From: Elusimicrobiaceae bacterium
GTDB taxonomy: Bacteria > Elusimicrobiota > Elusimicrobia > Elusimicrobiales > Elusimicrobiaceae
Length of the DNA: 64,000 nt
Reading direction: 5' to 3'
Assembly (NCBI GenBank): GCA_017525025.1
Contig: JAFXUJ010000007.1
Coordinates: forward strand, 1-64,000
Shown here: piece after piece, positions 17,529 through 27,470 of the stretch
How positions within the stretch are numbered: position 1 is the first letter of the stretch
How the letters are laid out: every line of letters begins with the position of its first letter
The notes under the pieces: generated by a model
What the model was told of the DNA's origin: nothing
The model's input: only the letters and a program-made list of their open reading frames with translations
Databases searched by the model: none
Made by a program: the position numbers and the translations under genes

Positions 17529-18800
17529 ATGGATCGCTTTTTAATTCGCGGCGGGAAAAAATTGCACGGAACAGTACACATTAGTGGCAGTAAAAATGCG
17601 GCGTTGCCGATTTTAGTGGCCACTCTACTCACCGACGAAAAATGTATTTTGCACCGGGTGCCCAATTTGCGGGACGTGCGTACCACGCTTAAAATTTTAG
17701 AGTATTTAGGTAAAAAAATAACGTATCAAAACAATACCGTTACCATAGAGGCCAACGGTCAACTGAAAAACGATTTACCGTATGAACTTGTTAAGCAGAT
17801 GCGGGCCAGCTTTTGGGTGGCCGGGCCCTTGTTGGCGCGTTTTAAAGAAGCGCAAATTCCATTGCCCGGCGGGTGTGCTATCGGCGTGCGTCCGGTAGAT
17901 ATTCACTTGAAAGGGTTTGAAAAATTAGGGGCCTCTTGCGAAACACAAGCCGGGAATGTGTTAATTCGGGCGGAAAAATTAGTTCCGGCTAAAATTGTTT
18001 TACGTTTCCCCAGCGTAGGAGCCACGCAAAATTTACTCATGTGCGCGTGTTTGATTGAAGGCGAAACGGTGTTGGAAAATGTAGCCAAAGAACCGGAAAT
18101 TGATGATGTGATTTCCTTCTTAACAAAAATGGGAGCGCGCATTCGCATTGGGGAAAAGGGGAATTTAATTGTGCAAGGTGTCAAAACATTACACGGGGCC
18201 GAACATACGGTCGTTGCGGACCGCATTGAAAGCGGTTCTTTTATGTTAGCCGCCGCCGCTACCCGAGGGGACGTAACCGTGGCCGATTGCGTGCCGGAAC
18301 ATAACGCTATTTTGTTGGAAGATTTACAGGAAGCCGGATTTACCTTGACGGTAGGAAAGGATTCGGTACGTGTTCATGCTTATGACGGAGAAATCAAACC
18401 GCTTCGCATTTGTACGGCCCCTTATCCGGGTTTTGCCACCGATTTGCAGGCCCCGTGGATGACGCTGATGACCTTATGCACCGGAACGGCAGAAGTAGAT
18501 GAAGCCGTATTTGAGAACCGATTTATGCATGCCCCGGAGTTGGTGCGTATGGGAGCACAAATCTCTACGGAAAAGAGTTTGGCGCGTGTAACGGGGGTAA
18601 AAAAATTATCGGCGGCCCATGTGCAATCATCTGATTTGCGGGGTGGGTTTGCCCTTGTGATAGCCGGTTTGTGTGCCGAAGGTGAAACAGAGGTGGAACG
18701 CGTCTATCATATTGACCGCGGATATGAAAAATTAGAAGAAAAATTAACTGCATTGGGGGCGGATATCCGCCGGTATAACCCCGATAAAAATGAATTTTAA
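17529..18800 (+). CDS. murA: UDP-N-acetylglucosamine 1-carboxyvinyltransferase
   Basis: A 423-residue enzyme for the first committed step of peptidoglycan synthesis, transfer of enolpyruvate to UDP-GlcNAc. The N-terminal ISGSKNAALPIL, the catalytic-loop Cys in PGGCAIGVRPVDIH (the fosfomycin target, so sensitivity is expected), and DLRGGFALVIAGLCAEGET near the C-terminus are all present. A GGGAG site precedes the ATG. Its end overlaps folC by 11 bases. Confidence 0.97.
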   Translation: MDRFLIRGGKKLHGTVHISGSKNAALPILVATLLTDEKCILHRVPNLRDVRTTLKILEYLGKKITYQNNTVTIEANGQLKNDLPYELVKQMRASFWVAGPLLARFKEAQIPLPGGCAIGVRPVDIHLKGFEKLGASCETQAGNVLIRAEKLVPAKIVLRFPSVGATQNLLMCACLIEGETVLENVAKEPEIDDVISFLTKMGARIRIGEKGNLIVQGVKTLHGAEHTVVADRIESGSFMLAAAATRGDVTVADCVPEHNAILLEDLQEAGFTLTVGKDSVRVHAYDGEIKPLRICTAPYPGFATDLQAPWMTLMTLCTGTAEVDEAVFENRFMHAPELVRMGAQISTEKSLARVTGVKKLSAAHVQSSDLRGGFALVIAGLCAEGETEVERVYHIDRGYEKLEEKLTALGADIRRYNPDKNEF

Positions 18801-19944
18801 TACTTGGTTTAACGAATTGCAAACCCGTACCGCTAAAAATTCCGGTGCGGGTTTGGTTGCTTTTAAGGCCCTGTTGGAAAGATTGGGCCATCCGCAAAGC
18901 CGGTATCAAATTATTCACGTGGCCGGTACAAACGGAAAAGGGACCGTTTGTACGCTTTTAGCACATGTATTAGCGTGTGCGGGAGCAAAAACGGGGTTAT
19001 TTATTTCCCCGCATTTAATTTCGCCCACCGAGCGGATGCAGATTAACGGAACGGAAATCACAACGGACGATTTTCGGCGGGTGGTTGAGACGGTCTTATC
19101 ATGTGCGAAAGAACCGTTGAATTTGTTTGAGATCTTGACGGCGGCCGCGTTTGTGTATTTTGCCGAGCAAAATGTTCAATTTGTAGTGTTGGAAACGGGA
19201 CTTGGCGGCCGTAAAGATCCTACCAATGTGTGTGTGCCTGTTTTATCCATTATTACTTCTATCGGTTTAGATCATACCCGTTTGCTGGGGAATACCTTGG
19301 AGCAAATCGCCGCCGAAAAAGCCGGTATTATTAAACCCGGCGTACCGGTGCTGGCGGGAGGTGTTTCATCTGCCGCCAAACATATAATAGCCACCACCGC
19401 GCAAGAAAAACAGGCGAGACTCACCTGGATAAACACCGGGGAATTACCCGGGCAGGCGTATGAGCAAAATGTGCGTCTTGTCTCTCACGCGGCGGAGAAG
19501 TTGGGAATTGATGAAAGGGTGCTGCGAGGTGCTTTGGAAACGGTTAAATTGCCCGGGCGGTTTGAAGTTTTCCGCCACGGAGGGAAAACAATTATTTTAG
19601 ATGGTGCACATAACCCGCAAGCCATAGAGAATTTACTCTCTTTTTGGTGTCATACCCCTTTTGCCACGCAACCGGCTGCGGTGCTTTGCGGTTTTATGCA
19701 AGATAAAGATTATCCGCGTATGATAGCTTCTTTATCGGCGTATTTTAAAAAGGGAATTGTTACTTCTCCACCTTCTTTGCGGGCAGCCGACCGCGAACAC
19801 CTGGCTCCTCTCTTGCCGTCCGGGTGGAAATTTACAATCCCCGTGTGGGAAGCCTTTGTTGCCGCCCAACAACAAGCGGATGTTATTTTGGTTACGGGCT
19901 CGTTTTATCTGGTAGGGGCTGTGCGGGGTTGGCTGGGGAAATAA
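18790..19944 (+). CDS. folC: Folylpolyglutamate synthase / dihydrofolate synthase
   Basis: A 384-residue Mur-ligase-fold enzyme that adds Glu to folates. The P-loop reads HVAGTNGKGTVCTLL, followed by GLFISPHLISPTERM, ETGLGGRKDPTNV (magnesium site) and LDGAHNPQAI (C-terminal domain entry). It is slightly shorter than the usual 410-430 residues but shows all motifs. It overlaps murA, so the two are coupled. Only weak structure, and no clear terminator, follows before the promoter at 19985. Confidence 0.92.
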   Translation: MNFNTWFNELQTRTAKNSGAGLVAFKALLERLGHPQSRYQIIHVAGTNGKGTVCTLLAHVLACAGAKTGLFISPHLISPTERMQINGTEITTDDFRRVVETVLSCAKEPLNLFEILTAAAFVYFAEQNVQFVVLETGLGGRKDPTNVCVPVLSIITSIGLDHTRLLGNTLEQIAAEKAGIIKPGVPVLAGGVSSAAKHIIATTAQEKQARLTWINTGELPGQAYEQNVRLVSHAAEKLGIDERVLRGALETVKLPGRFEVFRHGGKTIILDGAHNPQAIENLLSFWCHTPFATQPAAVLCGFMQDKDYPRMIASLSAYFKKGIVTSPPSLRAADREHLAPLLPSGWKFTIPVWEAFVAAQQQADVILVTGSFYLVGAVRGWLGK

Positions 19945-19984
19945 ACGGGGAGAGTAAGTGCCCGGTTTTTCGTCATAAATACGG

Positions 19985-20014
19985 TTGACAGGAAAGCCCG
20001 TATTGTGGTTAAAT
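19985..20014 (+). promoter_or_regulatory. Promoter of the coiled-coil gene
   Basis: A perfect TTGACA (19985-19990) is followed at 18 bases by TTAAAT (20009-20014). A TAGGAGAG ribosome site lies before the ATG at 20043. Confidence 0.65.
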
Positions 20015-20042
20015 TTAAGAAAGTGTTTTTAGGAGAGCCCGT

Positions 20043-21806
20043 ATGGCGTTACATAGTGAAAATTTTGAAGACCGAGAGGATTTAGCCCGCTTTTTGGATA
20101 AATTCAAAGAGCCGGATTTTTTAAGTGAGGAAGAATTGGCCGCGCAGACGAATCTGCCGGCGAAAGAGCCTTTGCAAAAGGACTCTTCTTTTGAAAAACT
20201 AGAGCGCAAGATACAAGAGTTGGAAGGACGCTTTGAAGCTTCTGCGGAACAAAATGAACGCATTTTGCAAGAACTCTCCGAAACACGCCAATCCGTTGAA
20301 CGCCAACAAAGCAAAGATGAATTTATTGCGCATCTGTCTGAAACAATTGCCAACCTAAAAGCCAGTGTAGAAAAGCTCTCTCGCGCCCAACAAGAACAGT
20401 CTTTTGCTTTTCGCGATGACCAGGTGCAACGTGGGTTTGATACTTTCCCGCAAGCCCCGGCTCGTTCTAATAGAGCCCCATATGACGCTTCTTATTACCA
20501 AGAAGAGCGCCGCCGCCAAGAACAAGAAGAAAAGGAACGTATCATTTCCAGCTTACATTACAAAGCTTCCCAGTTAAAGGCGGTCAACAGCGCGTTGGAC
20601 CGAGAAATCAAAAAGGTCCAGCAAGAGAAAATGGAAGCGCTTAAAAAATCTGCGGAGCAAGCCAAGGAAATTTTATCCTTGCGCGATCAATTAACGCAGG
20701 CCGAGGAACGTTTTAAATCGTTTGATTTTGAAGGACGTATCATATCGGTGCGCCAGGAATATGAGCAACGCGTAAATAGTTTGGAAACGCAGTTGAAAGA
20801 AATTTCCGATACTTGTATGAAACAAGTGGAAGAAATTGAAACCTTGCGTGCGGAGAATATCAAACTCCAACAAGTAGCCGTAGAAAAAGAGCAAGTGCTC
20901 ATGCTGTTAGAAGAAAAAGAACGGGAACTGCAATCACTCAAGGAGCAAATGGCTACCGTCAAAGAGCAAAGCCGCAAACAGAGCCAACAGCAACAAAAAC
21001 TCTTTGCCGAACAAATCCGCAGTTTGGAAGCGAAACGCGGCGAGTTGGCGGCGCAGTTTGCTGCAGCCCAGAATGATTTGCAATCTGTACGGAGTGAAAA
21101 AGAAGTGTTGGAAAAGAATTTCCGCGAATTGGTACAGAAAATAAATAATAACGATGCGGTATTAGAACAACTGAAGCAAAAAATTGATGTGTTAACGCAA
21201 CAGAATGAAGAGTTAATTCATCACAATGAACAATTGTTGCAAGATAATGAGCAACTGGCCCAGGATAATGAGCAGTTGTCGCAAGATAATGAACACTTGG
21301 TACAGGATAATGCGCATCTGTCGCAACACAATAATCAGTTGGTTGCGCGCAATACGCAATTGGAGCAAGATAATCACATTTTGGCGGATGCTAACCATAC
21401 ACTGGCTGATGAAAAACAACGCTTGGAAGCGCAACAGGCCCAGCAACCGCGTCAAACGCCCCCGCCGCCTATTTTGCGCCAAGTAACCAAAACGCCGACG
21501 GCGCCACTCTTGCCTAAAAAATCGCCGGTTATTCATTTGGACGATAAATTGACTGAAAAAGTAGTGGCCGAACATATTTCCAGCCAACCGGTATCGGCGG
21601 AAGATTTGGCCGCGTTGGAAAAAGTAGTGGCTGTTCCGGTTAAAGACAAGAAAAAACAGGCTCCTAAAGAAGAGGATTTGCCGGAAATCAAAACGGCCAA
21701 GCCGATTCCGCAACCGGAAGTTTCGTTGGACCGGGACGATTTCTTAGAGAAAACGGATAGCTTTTTAGGACGTATTAAGTGGTCTATTTTCCGCGAAGAT
21801 CGTTAA
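20043..21806 (+). CDS. Long coiled-coil protein, function unknown
   Basis: A 587-residue acidic protein without signal peptide or membrane segment. Residues 45-100 and 150-460 are near-continuous coiled coil (Glu/Gln/Lys-rich heptads). Within it, residues 387-463 are an array of eleven 7-residue units of the form xNxxLxx (for example QDNEQLAQDNEQLSQDNEHL) with Asn and Leu in fixed places. After it come a Pro/Gln-rich hinge (465-490) and an acidic C-terminal region. I do not recognise a family; architecture alone suggests a cytoplasmic scaffold or filament-forming protein. It is followed after 20 bases by ddl. Confidence 0.8.
   Translation: MALHSENFEDREDLARFLDKFKEPDFLSEEELAAQTNLPAKEPLQKDSSFEKLERKIQELEGRFEASAEQNERILQELSETRQSVERQQSKDEFIAHLSETIANLKASVEKLSRAQQEQSFAFRDDQVQRGFDTFPQAPARSNRAPYDASYYQEERRRQEQEEKERIISSLHYKASQLKAVNSALDREIKKVQQEKMEALKKSAEQAKEILSLRDQLTQAEERFKSFDFEGRIISVRQEYEQRVNSLETQLKEISDTCMKQVEEIETLRAENIKLQQVAVEKEQVLMLLEEKERELQSLKEQMATVKEQSRKQSQQQQKLFAEQIRSLEAKRGELAAQFAAAQNDLQSVRSEKEVLEKNFRELVQKINNNDAVLEQLKQKIDVLTQQNEELIHHNEQLLQDNEQLAQDNEQLSQDNEHLVQDNAHLSQHNNQLVARNTQLEQDNHILADANHTLADEKQRLEAQQAQQPRQTPPPPILRQVTKTPTAPLLPKKSPVIHLDDKLTEKVVAEHISSQPVSAEDLAALEKVVAVPVKDKKKQAPKEEDLPEIKTAKPIPQPEVSLDRDDFLEKTDSFLGRIKWSIFREDR
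21201..21431 (+). repeat. 21-base repeat array encoding Asn/Leu heptads
   Basis: Eleven in-frame units of 21 bases, the best ones starting GATAATGA and containing CAACTG or CAGTTG, encode xNxxLxx heptads. Outer units are degraded and inner ones are close copies, as expected for growth by internal duplication. Confidence 0.85.
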
Positions 21807-21826
21807 CGGTTAAAAAGGATTTTAAC

Positions 21827-22897
21827 ATGTCAGATTTACAAGTGGTGGTTCTGTACGGTGGTAAATCTACCGAGCATGAAGTCTCCGTGCATAGTGCACA
21901 AACGGTGTGTAAATTGCTGGCCCAATCCGGGCGTTATCACGTATATCCGGTTTTTATTGATAAACAAGGCTATTGGTTTCTACAGAAACAATGCGGGGAA
22001 AAAACCGCTCAAGATAAACCTATTTCGCCCGTCCTTAAGCCGGGGGTTCACTTGCAAGCGTTGGACGGCTCGTGGGAATTGAAAGTAGATGTGTTTTTCC
22101 CGGTATTGCACGGTACGAATTGTGAAGACGGCACCATGCAGGGTTTTTTGGAAACTTTAGATGTCCCTTACGTGGGGTGTGGGGTGTTGGCTTGTGCTAT
22201 GGGCATGAACAAAATCGTTTCTAAGCAGCTTGCTCAGGATGCCGGGGTGCCGGTGTTACCTTTTGAAGTCGTACGGCGGGGAGAAAAATATTCCTTGGAG
22301 TTATTGGCGGCCTGGGTAAAAAAGCAAGGATTGCCCGTTTTTGTTAAACCGGTCAGTTTAGGTTCTTCCGTCGGTGTGAGGAAAGTAAAAAACCTGGAAG
22401 AATTAAAATCTGCCATAGATTTTGCTTTACAATTTGATAAGGAAGTAATGGTTGAAAAAGGGGTAGACCGTGCGCGGGAAATTTTCTGTGCGTTATACGG
22501 GGAAAGCCCGAGCATAAAGACTTCTGCTTGCGGGGAATTGCGTGCGTTGGCGGGGGAATTCTTTGATTACAATGCTAAGTATATTGTAGCCGGCGGGTGT
22601 GAAACAAAAGTACCGGCGGATATCCCGGCGGAAACCGCGGCCCAAATGCGTAAAGATAGCGCGGCCATTTTTACGGTTCTTCGCGGTAGCGGGCTGGCGC
22701 GGGTAGATTTCTTGATGGATAAAGAAGGAAAGTATTATTTTTCCGAGATTAACACCCTGCCCGGCATGAGTGAAACGAGTTTGTATCCGCAATTGTTTGA
22801 AGCCGGCGGAGAAAGTTATCCCCGTTTATTGGACGGTTTAATAGAACAAGCCTGTGCCACCTGGGCACGTAAAAAAGAGCTTTCGCTCAATCGGTGA
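21827..22897 (+). CDS. ddl: D-alanine--D-alanine ligase
   Basis: A 356-residue ATP-grasp ligase that makes the D-Ala-D-Ala end of the peptidoglycan stem. The N-terminal LYGGKSTEHEVSVHSA motif, the ATP-grasp segments KPVSLGSSVGV and VEKGVDRAREI, and the C-terminal EINTLPGMSETSLYP (magnesium ligands and omega loop) are visible. The ATG at 21827 has an AAAGGA site; an upstream in-frame GTG (21779) overlaps the preceding gene and adds unrelated residues. Confidence 0.96.
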   Translation: MSDLQVVVLYGGKSTEHEVSVHSAQTVCKLLAQSGRYHVYPVFIDKQGYWFLQKQCGEKTAQDKPISPVLKPGVHLQALDGSWELKVDVFFPVLHGTNCEDGTMQGFLETLDVPYVGCGVLACAMGMNKIVSKQLAQDAGVPVLPFEVVRRGEKYSLELLAAWVKKQGLPVFVKPVSLGSSVGVRKVKNLEELKSAIDFALQFDKEVMVEKGVDRAREIFCALYGESPSIKTSACGELRALAGEFFDYNAKYIVAGGCETKVPADIPAETAAQMRKDSAAIFTVLRGSGLARVDFLMDKEGKYYFSEINTLPGMSETSLYPQLFEAGGESYPRLLDGLIEQACATWARKKELSLNR

Positions 22898-22900
22898 TTT

Positions 22901-23347
22901 ATGAAAAAATGGATGCAACACTTTACTGAATTAAATATTTGGGTAAAAATAATTCTGGGGTTTTGTTTGTTTGGGGTTTTTGCCAATGCGGTATTAGTGT
23001 GCCGGGATTTATTGCATGAGGGGGTTTTGTTGCGGCTTCATGCGGGCTTTTTGTTGTTGTATTTGGCACAAACTATTTTTATTCTTGTGCCGGAGCGAAT
23101 GGTGTGTGTGTTGGCTGCCTTGCAAGGGATATTGGCTTTGCTGATTAACGCGGATTTTACTTTTATGCCGATCGTTCGTCTGATCGGGCGCTGTGTTTAT
23201 TTGCTTTCGCCGGAAGTGGGACTTGAAAATCTTAAAGAATACCGATATGTCGTTGTGTCGGCGGCGTTTACGTTACAAATGTTGAGTGCGTTTGCGTTAT
23301 TTACGCTACTACCTAAAAACGAGCCGAAACAGCCGGCTGAAAATTAG
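22901..23347 (+). CDS. Small inner-membrane protein, unknown
   Basis: A 148-residue protein with four predicted membrane helices (about residues 15-35, 43-63, 66-88 and 118-140) and a short charged C-terminal tail. There is no recognised family and no catalytic motif. It starts 3 bases after ddl and ends at a strong terminator, so it is the last gene of the ddl transcript. A link to the envelope is only suggested by that position. Confidence 0.7.
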   Translation: MKKWMQHFTELNIWVKIILGFCLFGVFANAVLVCRDLLHEGVLLRLHAGFLLLYLAQTIFILVPERMVCVLAALQGILALLINADFTFMPIVRLIGRCVYLLSPEVGLENLKEYRYVVVSAAFTLQMLSAFALFTLLPKNEPKQPAEN

Positions 23348-23368
23348 TCAATGTTGTTTTTAAATACT

Positions 23369-23394
23369 CACCCCGGGGATTGCCCGGGGTGTTT

Positions 23395-23396
<2 letters not shown>
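23369..23396. terminator. Intrinsic terminator between convergent genes
   Basis: CACCCCGGG (23369-23377) pairs with CCCGGGGTG (23383-23391), followed by TTTTTATTT on the plus strand. It overlaps the last codons of tgt on the other strand; the minus-strand tail is weaker. Confidence 0.85.
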
Positions 23397-24579
<1,183 letters not shown>

Positions 24580-24634
24580 TTTTAGATGATGGGTTTTGTA
24601 GTTCGTGGATATATCTCAGGAAAGGTTGTCATCA

Positions 24635-24645
24635 TTTTTTTTTTT
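24635..24645 (+). repeat. T11 homopolymer upstream of a prepilin gene
   Basis: Eleven T in a row end within a TTGATA that could be the -35 of the prepilin at 24686. Such tracts slip easily in replication. Confidence 0.7.
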
Positions 24646-24685
24646 GATAAACTGACTTTGATGTTTATCTCATGTGGGAGCCCGT

Positions 24686-25243
24686 ATGAAAAACAAAATC
24701 AGTTGTAGACAAGCTTTTACACTCATAGAATTACTTGTAGTCGTGCTTATTATTGGAATTTTAGCCAGTATCGCGTTGCCACAGTACGAAAGAGCGGTGT
24801 GGAAATCTCGCTTTGCGGAGGTCTATACGGTAACTAGCTCGCTTGAAAAAGCGATTCAGTTATACGTGTTATCAAACGGATATCCGTCCGCACAAATAAA
24901 CCTAGGGCCGGACGATTTAGATATAGATACATTATCTAATTTGAGGGTTGCTACTTTGTTTGGAAACCCGTCTTATTGTTCCAAGCATGTATGTTATTCT
25001 GTGCGATGTAGGCCAGATCATTGTGAGTGGAGAGCGGATATGTATAGAGATGCTGAACATCCTTCCTATCAAACAGAGTTTTCTGAAATGTTTGGATATT
25101 TATATAATTCCGATCAAATTTGGGGGCCTAGGGCCAATTCATGGTATAGATCATGTTGGTGGGAAGAAGGGATCCCTACGGAAGACGTAGGTAGATTTCT
25201 TTGTCAGTCCACCCAATGGCAAGATGTTGGATCAGGTTTTTAA
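24686..25243 (+). CDS. Type IV prepilin-like protein (orphan)
   Basis: A 185-residue class III-signal protein. A short basic leader (MKNKISCRQA) precedes the prepilin peptidase motif FTLIELLVVVLIIGILAS, with Glu at mature position 5 and one long hydrophobic helix. The rest is a unique globular part with about seven Cys (YCSKHVCYSVRCRPDHC), probably disulfide-bonded outside the cell. The ATG at 24686 is chosen for its GGGAG site. It stands alone between tgt and a terminator. The start of its body resembles the prepilin at 40677; the rest differs. Confidence 0.88.
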   Translation: MKNKISCRQAFTLIELLVVVLIIGILASIALPQYERAVWKSRFAEVYTVTSSLEKAIQLYVLSNGYPSAQINLGPDDLDIDTLSNLRVATLFGNPSYCSKHVCYSVRCRPDHCEWRADMYRDAEHPSYQTEFSEMFGYLYNSDQIWGPRANSWYRSCWWEEGIPTEDVGRFLCQSTQWQDVGSGF

Positions 25244-25261
25244 TGCGTTTTTTCACTAAAC

Positions 25262-25292
25262 AAAAACCCCAACGTTAAGTTGGGGTTTTTTC
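25262..25292. terminator. Bidirectional terminator between prepilin and pdp
   Basis: A 12-bp stem AAAAACCCCAAC/GTTGGGGTTTTT (25262-25273, 25279-25290) has a 5-base loop and T tails in both directions. It serves the prepilin (plus) and the phosphorylase (minus). Confidence 0.9.
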
Positions 25293-25308
25293 TTCTTTCG
25301 CAATTATT

Positions 25309-26625
25309 TTATTTAATCACTTCTTTTACAATTTTGTAAGCGACCGGTTTTTGAGCGCCCACTTTAACGGCCGTTTTAAATAATGCGACTCCTGCATCCA
25401 GTCGCTTTTTATCCGAGGCGTAGAGAGTCGCAATTACGTCGCCTTTTTTAACGGTTTCGCCGCCTTTTTTGTTTAGCCAAATACCGGCCCCATAATCAAT
25501 CTTATCTTCCATGGTATTGCGTCCCGCCCCCAAAAGCACCGCAGCCATGCCGGCGGTCTTGGCATCAATGTGTTGGACGTATCCGTTTTTATCCGCCTTT
25601 AACTGGTATTTCAATTTGGCATCTTTAAAATATCCTTTGGGGTCGTCTACAGCTAAGGGGCTGGCACCTTGCCATTTGAGCATTTCACGCAGTTTGGCAG
25701 CGGCTTCCCCATTGTTAATTTTTTCTTCCAGTAACGCGCGCGCCTTTTTGGCATCTTTTTGTGCACCGCTGATAAGTAGCATATTTACGGCTTCTTCCAG
25801 GAGCAGTTCATAAAAATCGGGCGCGAGTTTTTTGTCCCCTTTTAAAATAAGTATCGTTTGGCGCATTTCGTTAGCGTTGCCGATAGCACGGCCCAAGGGT
25901 TGGTCCATATATGTAATAAGGGCACGGCATTTAAGGCCCAACAGTTTGGCTGTTCCTACAAGGGCCCGGGCCAACTTGCGGCTGTCTTCCAGTTTTTGCA
26001 TAAAGGCCCCGGAACCGTATTTTACGTCCATCAGTAAACTATCTACGCCCTCGGCATATTTTTTGGATAAAATGCTGGCCACGATCAGCGGCCTGCTTTC
26101 TACCGAGCCGGAAGCATCGCGCAAAGAATAAAGTTTTTTATCGGCCGGAGCTAAATCTTTTGTCTGACCGAACATACATACATTTAGTTTTTTAATTTGG
26201 CGGTAGATTAGGTTAACGGGCATGCGTACTTCAAAATTCTTCATGGATTCCAATTTATCCAACGTGCCGCCGGTATGACCGAGTCCCCGGCCGGACATCA
26301 TCGGTACCGCTACCCCCGCGCAGGCGACCAAAGGAGCCAGCGCCATAGAAATGCCGTCCCCTACGCCACCGGTAGAATGTTTGTCTACTTTGGGCAGTTT
26401 GGTAACGGCCGAGAAATCAAGCCTCTTGCCGGAATATGCCATGGCTTTGGTAAGCATAGCGGTTTCTTTATCGTCAAGCGGATTTAAAAAACAGGCCATC
26501 AAAAAAGAGGAAAGTTGATAATCGGGTACGGTTTCTTGTGCGGCGCCGTTAGCAACAAAATTCAACTCCTCTTGCGAAAGTTTCTTGCCGTTTCGTTTCT
26601 TGATAATAATATCAATCATTCTCAT
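25309..26625 (-). CDS. pdp: Pyrimidine-nucleoside (thymidine) phosphorylase
   Basis: A 438-residue enzyme for reversible phosphorolysis of pyrimidine nucleosides in salvage. The family signature SGRGLGHTGGTLDKLES and the phosphate-binding KHSTGGVGDGIS are present. Other typical segments are SKKYAEGVDSLLMDVKYGSG and the C-terminal biotinyl-like domain. The start is set at 26625 because MRMIDIIIKKRNGKKLS matches pyrimidine-type enzymes exactly at the N-terminus, and a GGAG site lies 8 bases away; ATGs at 26631 and further up are possible but worse. Whether it prefers thymidine only or all pyrimidines is not decided. Confidence 0.93.
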   Translation of the reverse strand: MRMIDIIIKKRNGKKLSQEELNFVANGAAQETVPDYQLSSFLMACFLNPLDDKETAMLTKAMAYSGKRLDFSAVTKLPKVDKHSTGGVGDGISMALAPLVACAGVAVPMMSGRGLGHTGGTLDKLESMKNFEVRMPVNLIYRQIKKLNVCMFGQTKDLAPADKKLYSLRDASGSVESRPLIVASILSKKYAEGVDSLLMDVKYGSGAFMQKLEDSRKLARALVGTAKLLGLKCRALITYMDQPLGRAIGNANEMRQTILILKGDKKLAPDFYELLLEEAVNMLLISGAQKDAKKARALLEEKINNGEAAAKLREMLKWQGASPLAVDDPKGYFKDAKLKYQLKADKNGYVQHIDAKTAGMAAVLLGAGRNTMEDKIDYGAGIWLNKKGGETVKKGDVIATLYASDKKRLDAGVALFKTAVKVGAQKPVAYKIVKEVIK

Positions 26626-26715
26626 AAGCATTTCTCCTTCGCGGGGTGTCCCCCGGAATTTCAGCATAGCATTTTTCGGCGAAAAAGAGAAGATGTTTCG
26701 GCAAGTAAAATTTCC

Positions 26716-26745
26716 ATTAAAAAAGCCCCCGAAAAGGGGGCTTTT
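26716..26745 (-). terminator. Intrinsic terminator after the lipoprotein gene (minus)
   Basis: AAAAGCCCCC/GGGGGCTTTT (26721-26730, 26736-26745) forms a 10-bp stem; on the minus strand the last arm runs into six T. It separates the lipoprotein gene from pdp. Confidence 0.85.
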
Positions 26746-26760
26746 CTATAAGTGATTTTA

Positions 26761-27441
26761 CTATTTGTATTGTTTGAGCGGTTTAATGCTACCGGCATTT
26801 TGTTGCATCAGTTGCTGTAAAGCCGTTTTTTGTTTGTCCACAATTTGCTTTTGACGTTTTAAATACCCTTTAAAATTAGATGCTTCGGCCGCCGCTTTTT
26901 TAAGTTCGGTTTCGGTACGGGTGGTAATTAAAAAGGCCTTTACTTTTACGTCCTCGCCAAAGGTGGTTTGAATATCCTGTAAGATTTCTTGGTTATCAAG
27001 TTGTACTTCGTCAAAAGCTTCTTTCATCAGGGTGCGTTCTTTTACAGAGGCTTTACCCGGTAAAAAAGCTTCGTCCATGGTTACTTCCAACACCTGGGGC
27101 AACGCGGCTGCCTTTGCTGCTTTTTTCTTGACGGGGGCCGGGACCGGTGCCGGTTTTTCCTCAACCGGTTGCGCCACTTCCACCGGGGTTTGTTCAGGCG
27201 GGTTTGCCTTGTTTAGGGAGGCTTGCAATAAAGCAGTCAGTTGCTCAAGTTTTTGCGCACGGTCCGCACTTAGATTACTCATGGCGTCTGCCGGATTACC
27301 GGATGACATGGAAGACACTTTCATCATGACATTTAGATATTGTTGCATCCAAAACGATTTAATTTTCTGGTCTTGCTCGGGGTTCGTGCACCCGGCTCCC
27401 AATAAAACGGCACAAAATATAAATGATGTAATTTTTTTCAT
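26761..27441 (-). CDS. Putative lipoprotein, unknown
   Basis: A 226-residue protein with a lipoprotein signal (ITSFIFCAVLLGAGC, Cys at residue 18). It continues with a helical stretch, a Pro/Val/Lys-rich linker (80-110) and a helical C-terminal half with charged repeats (about 130-220). No known domain was recognised. It would be anchored in a membrane and face the periplasm or the surface. A GAGAGG site precedes the ATG and its own terminator follows, so it is monocistronic. Confidence 0.75.
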   Translation of the reverse strand: MKKITSFIFCAVLLGAGCTNPEQDQKIKSFWMQQYLNVMMKVSSMSSGNPADAMSNLSADRAQKLEQLTALLQASLNKANPPEQTPVEVAQPVEEKPAPVPAPVKKKAAKAAALPQVLEVTMDEAFLPGKASVKERTLMKEAFDEVQLDNQEILQDIQTTFGEDVKVKAFLITTRTETELKKAAAEASNFKGYLKRQKQIVDKQKTALQQLMQQNAGSIKPLKQYK

Positions 27442-27470
27442 AAAAACCTCTCTTAGGCACTATAACAAAT

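Noticed and set aside
21201-21431. Repeat array considered as CRISPR
   Set aside because: Units are 21 bases without spacers, in frame with a coiled-coil gene, and no cas genes are present. It is a coding minisatellite.
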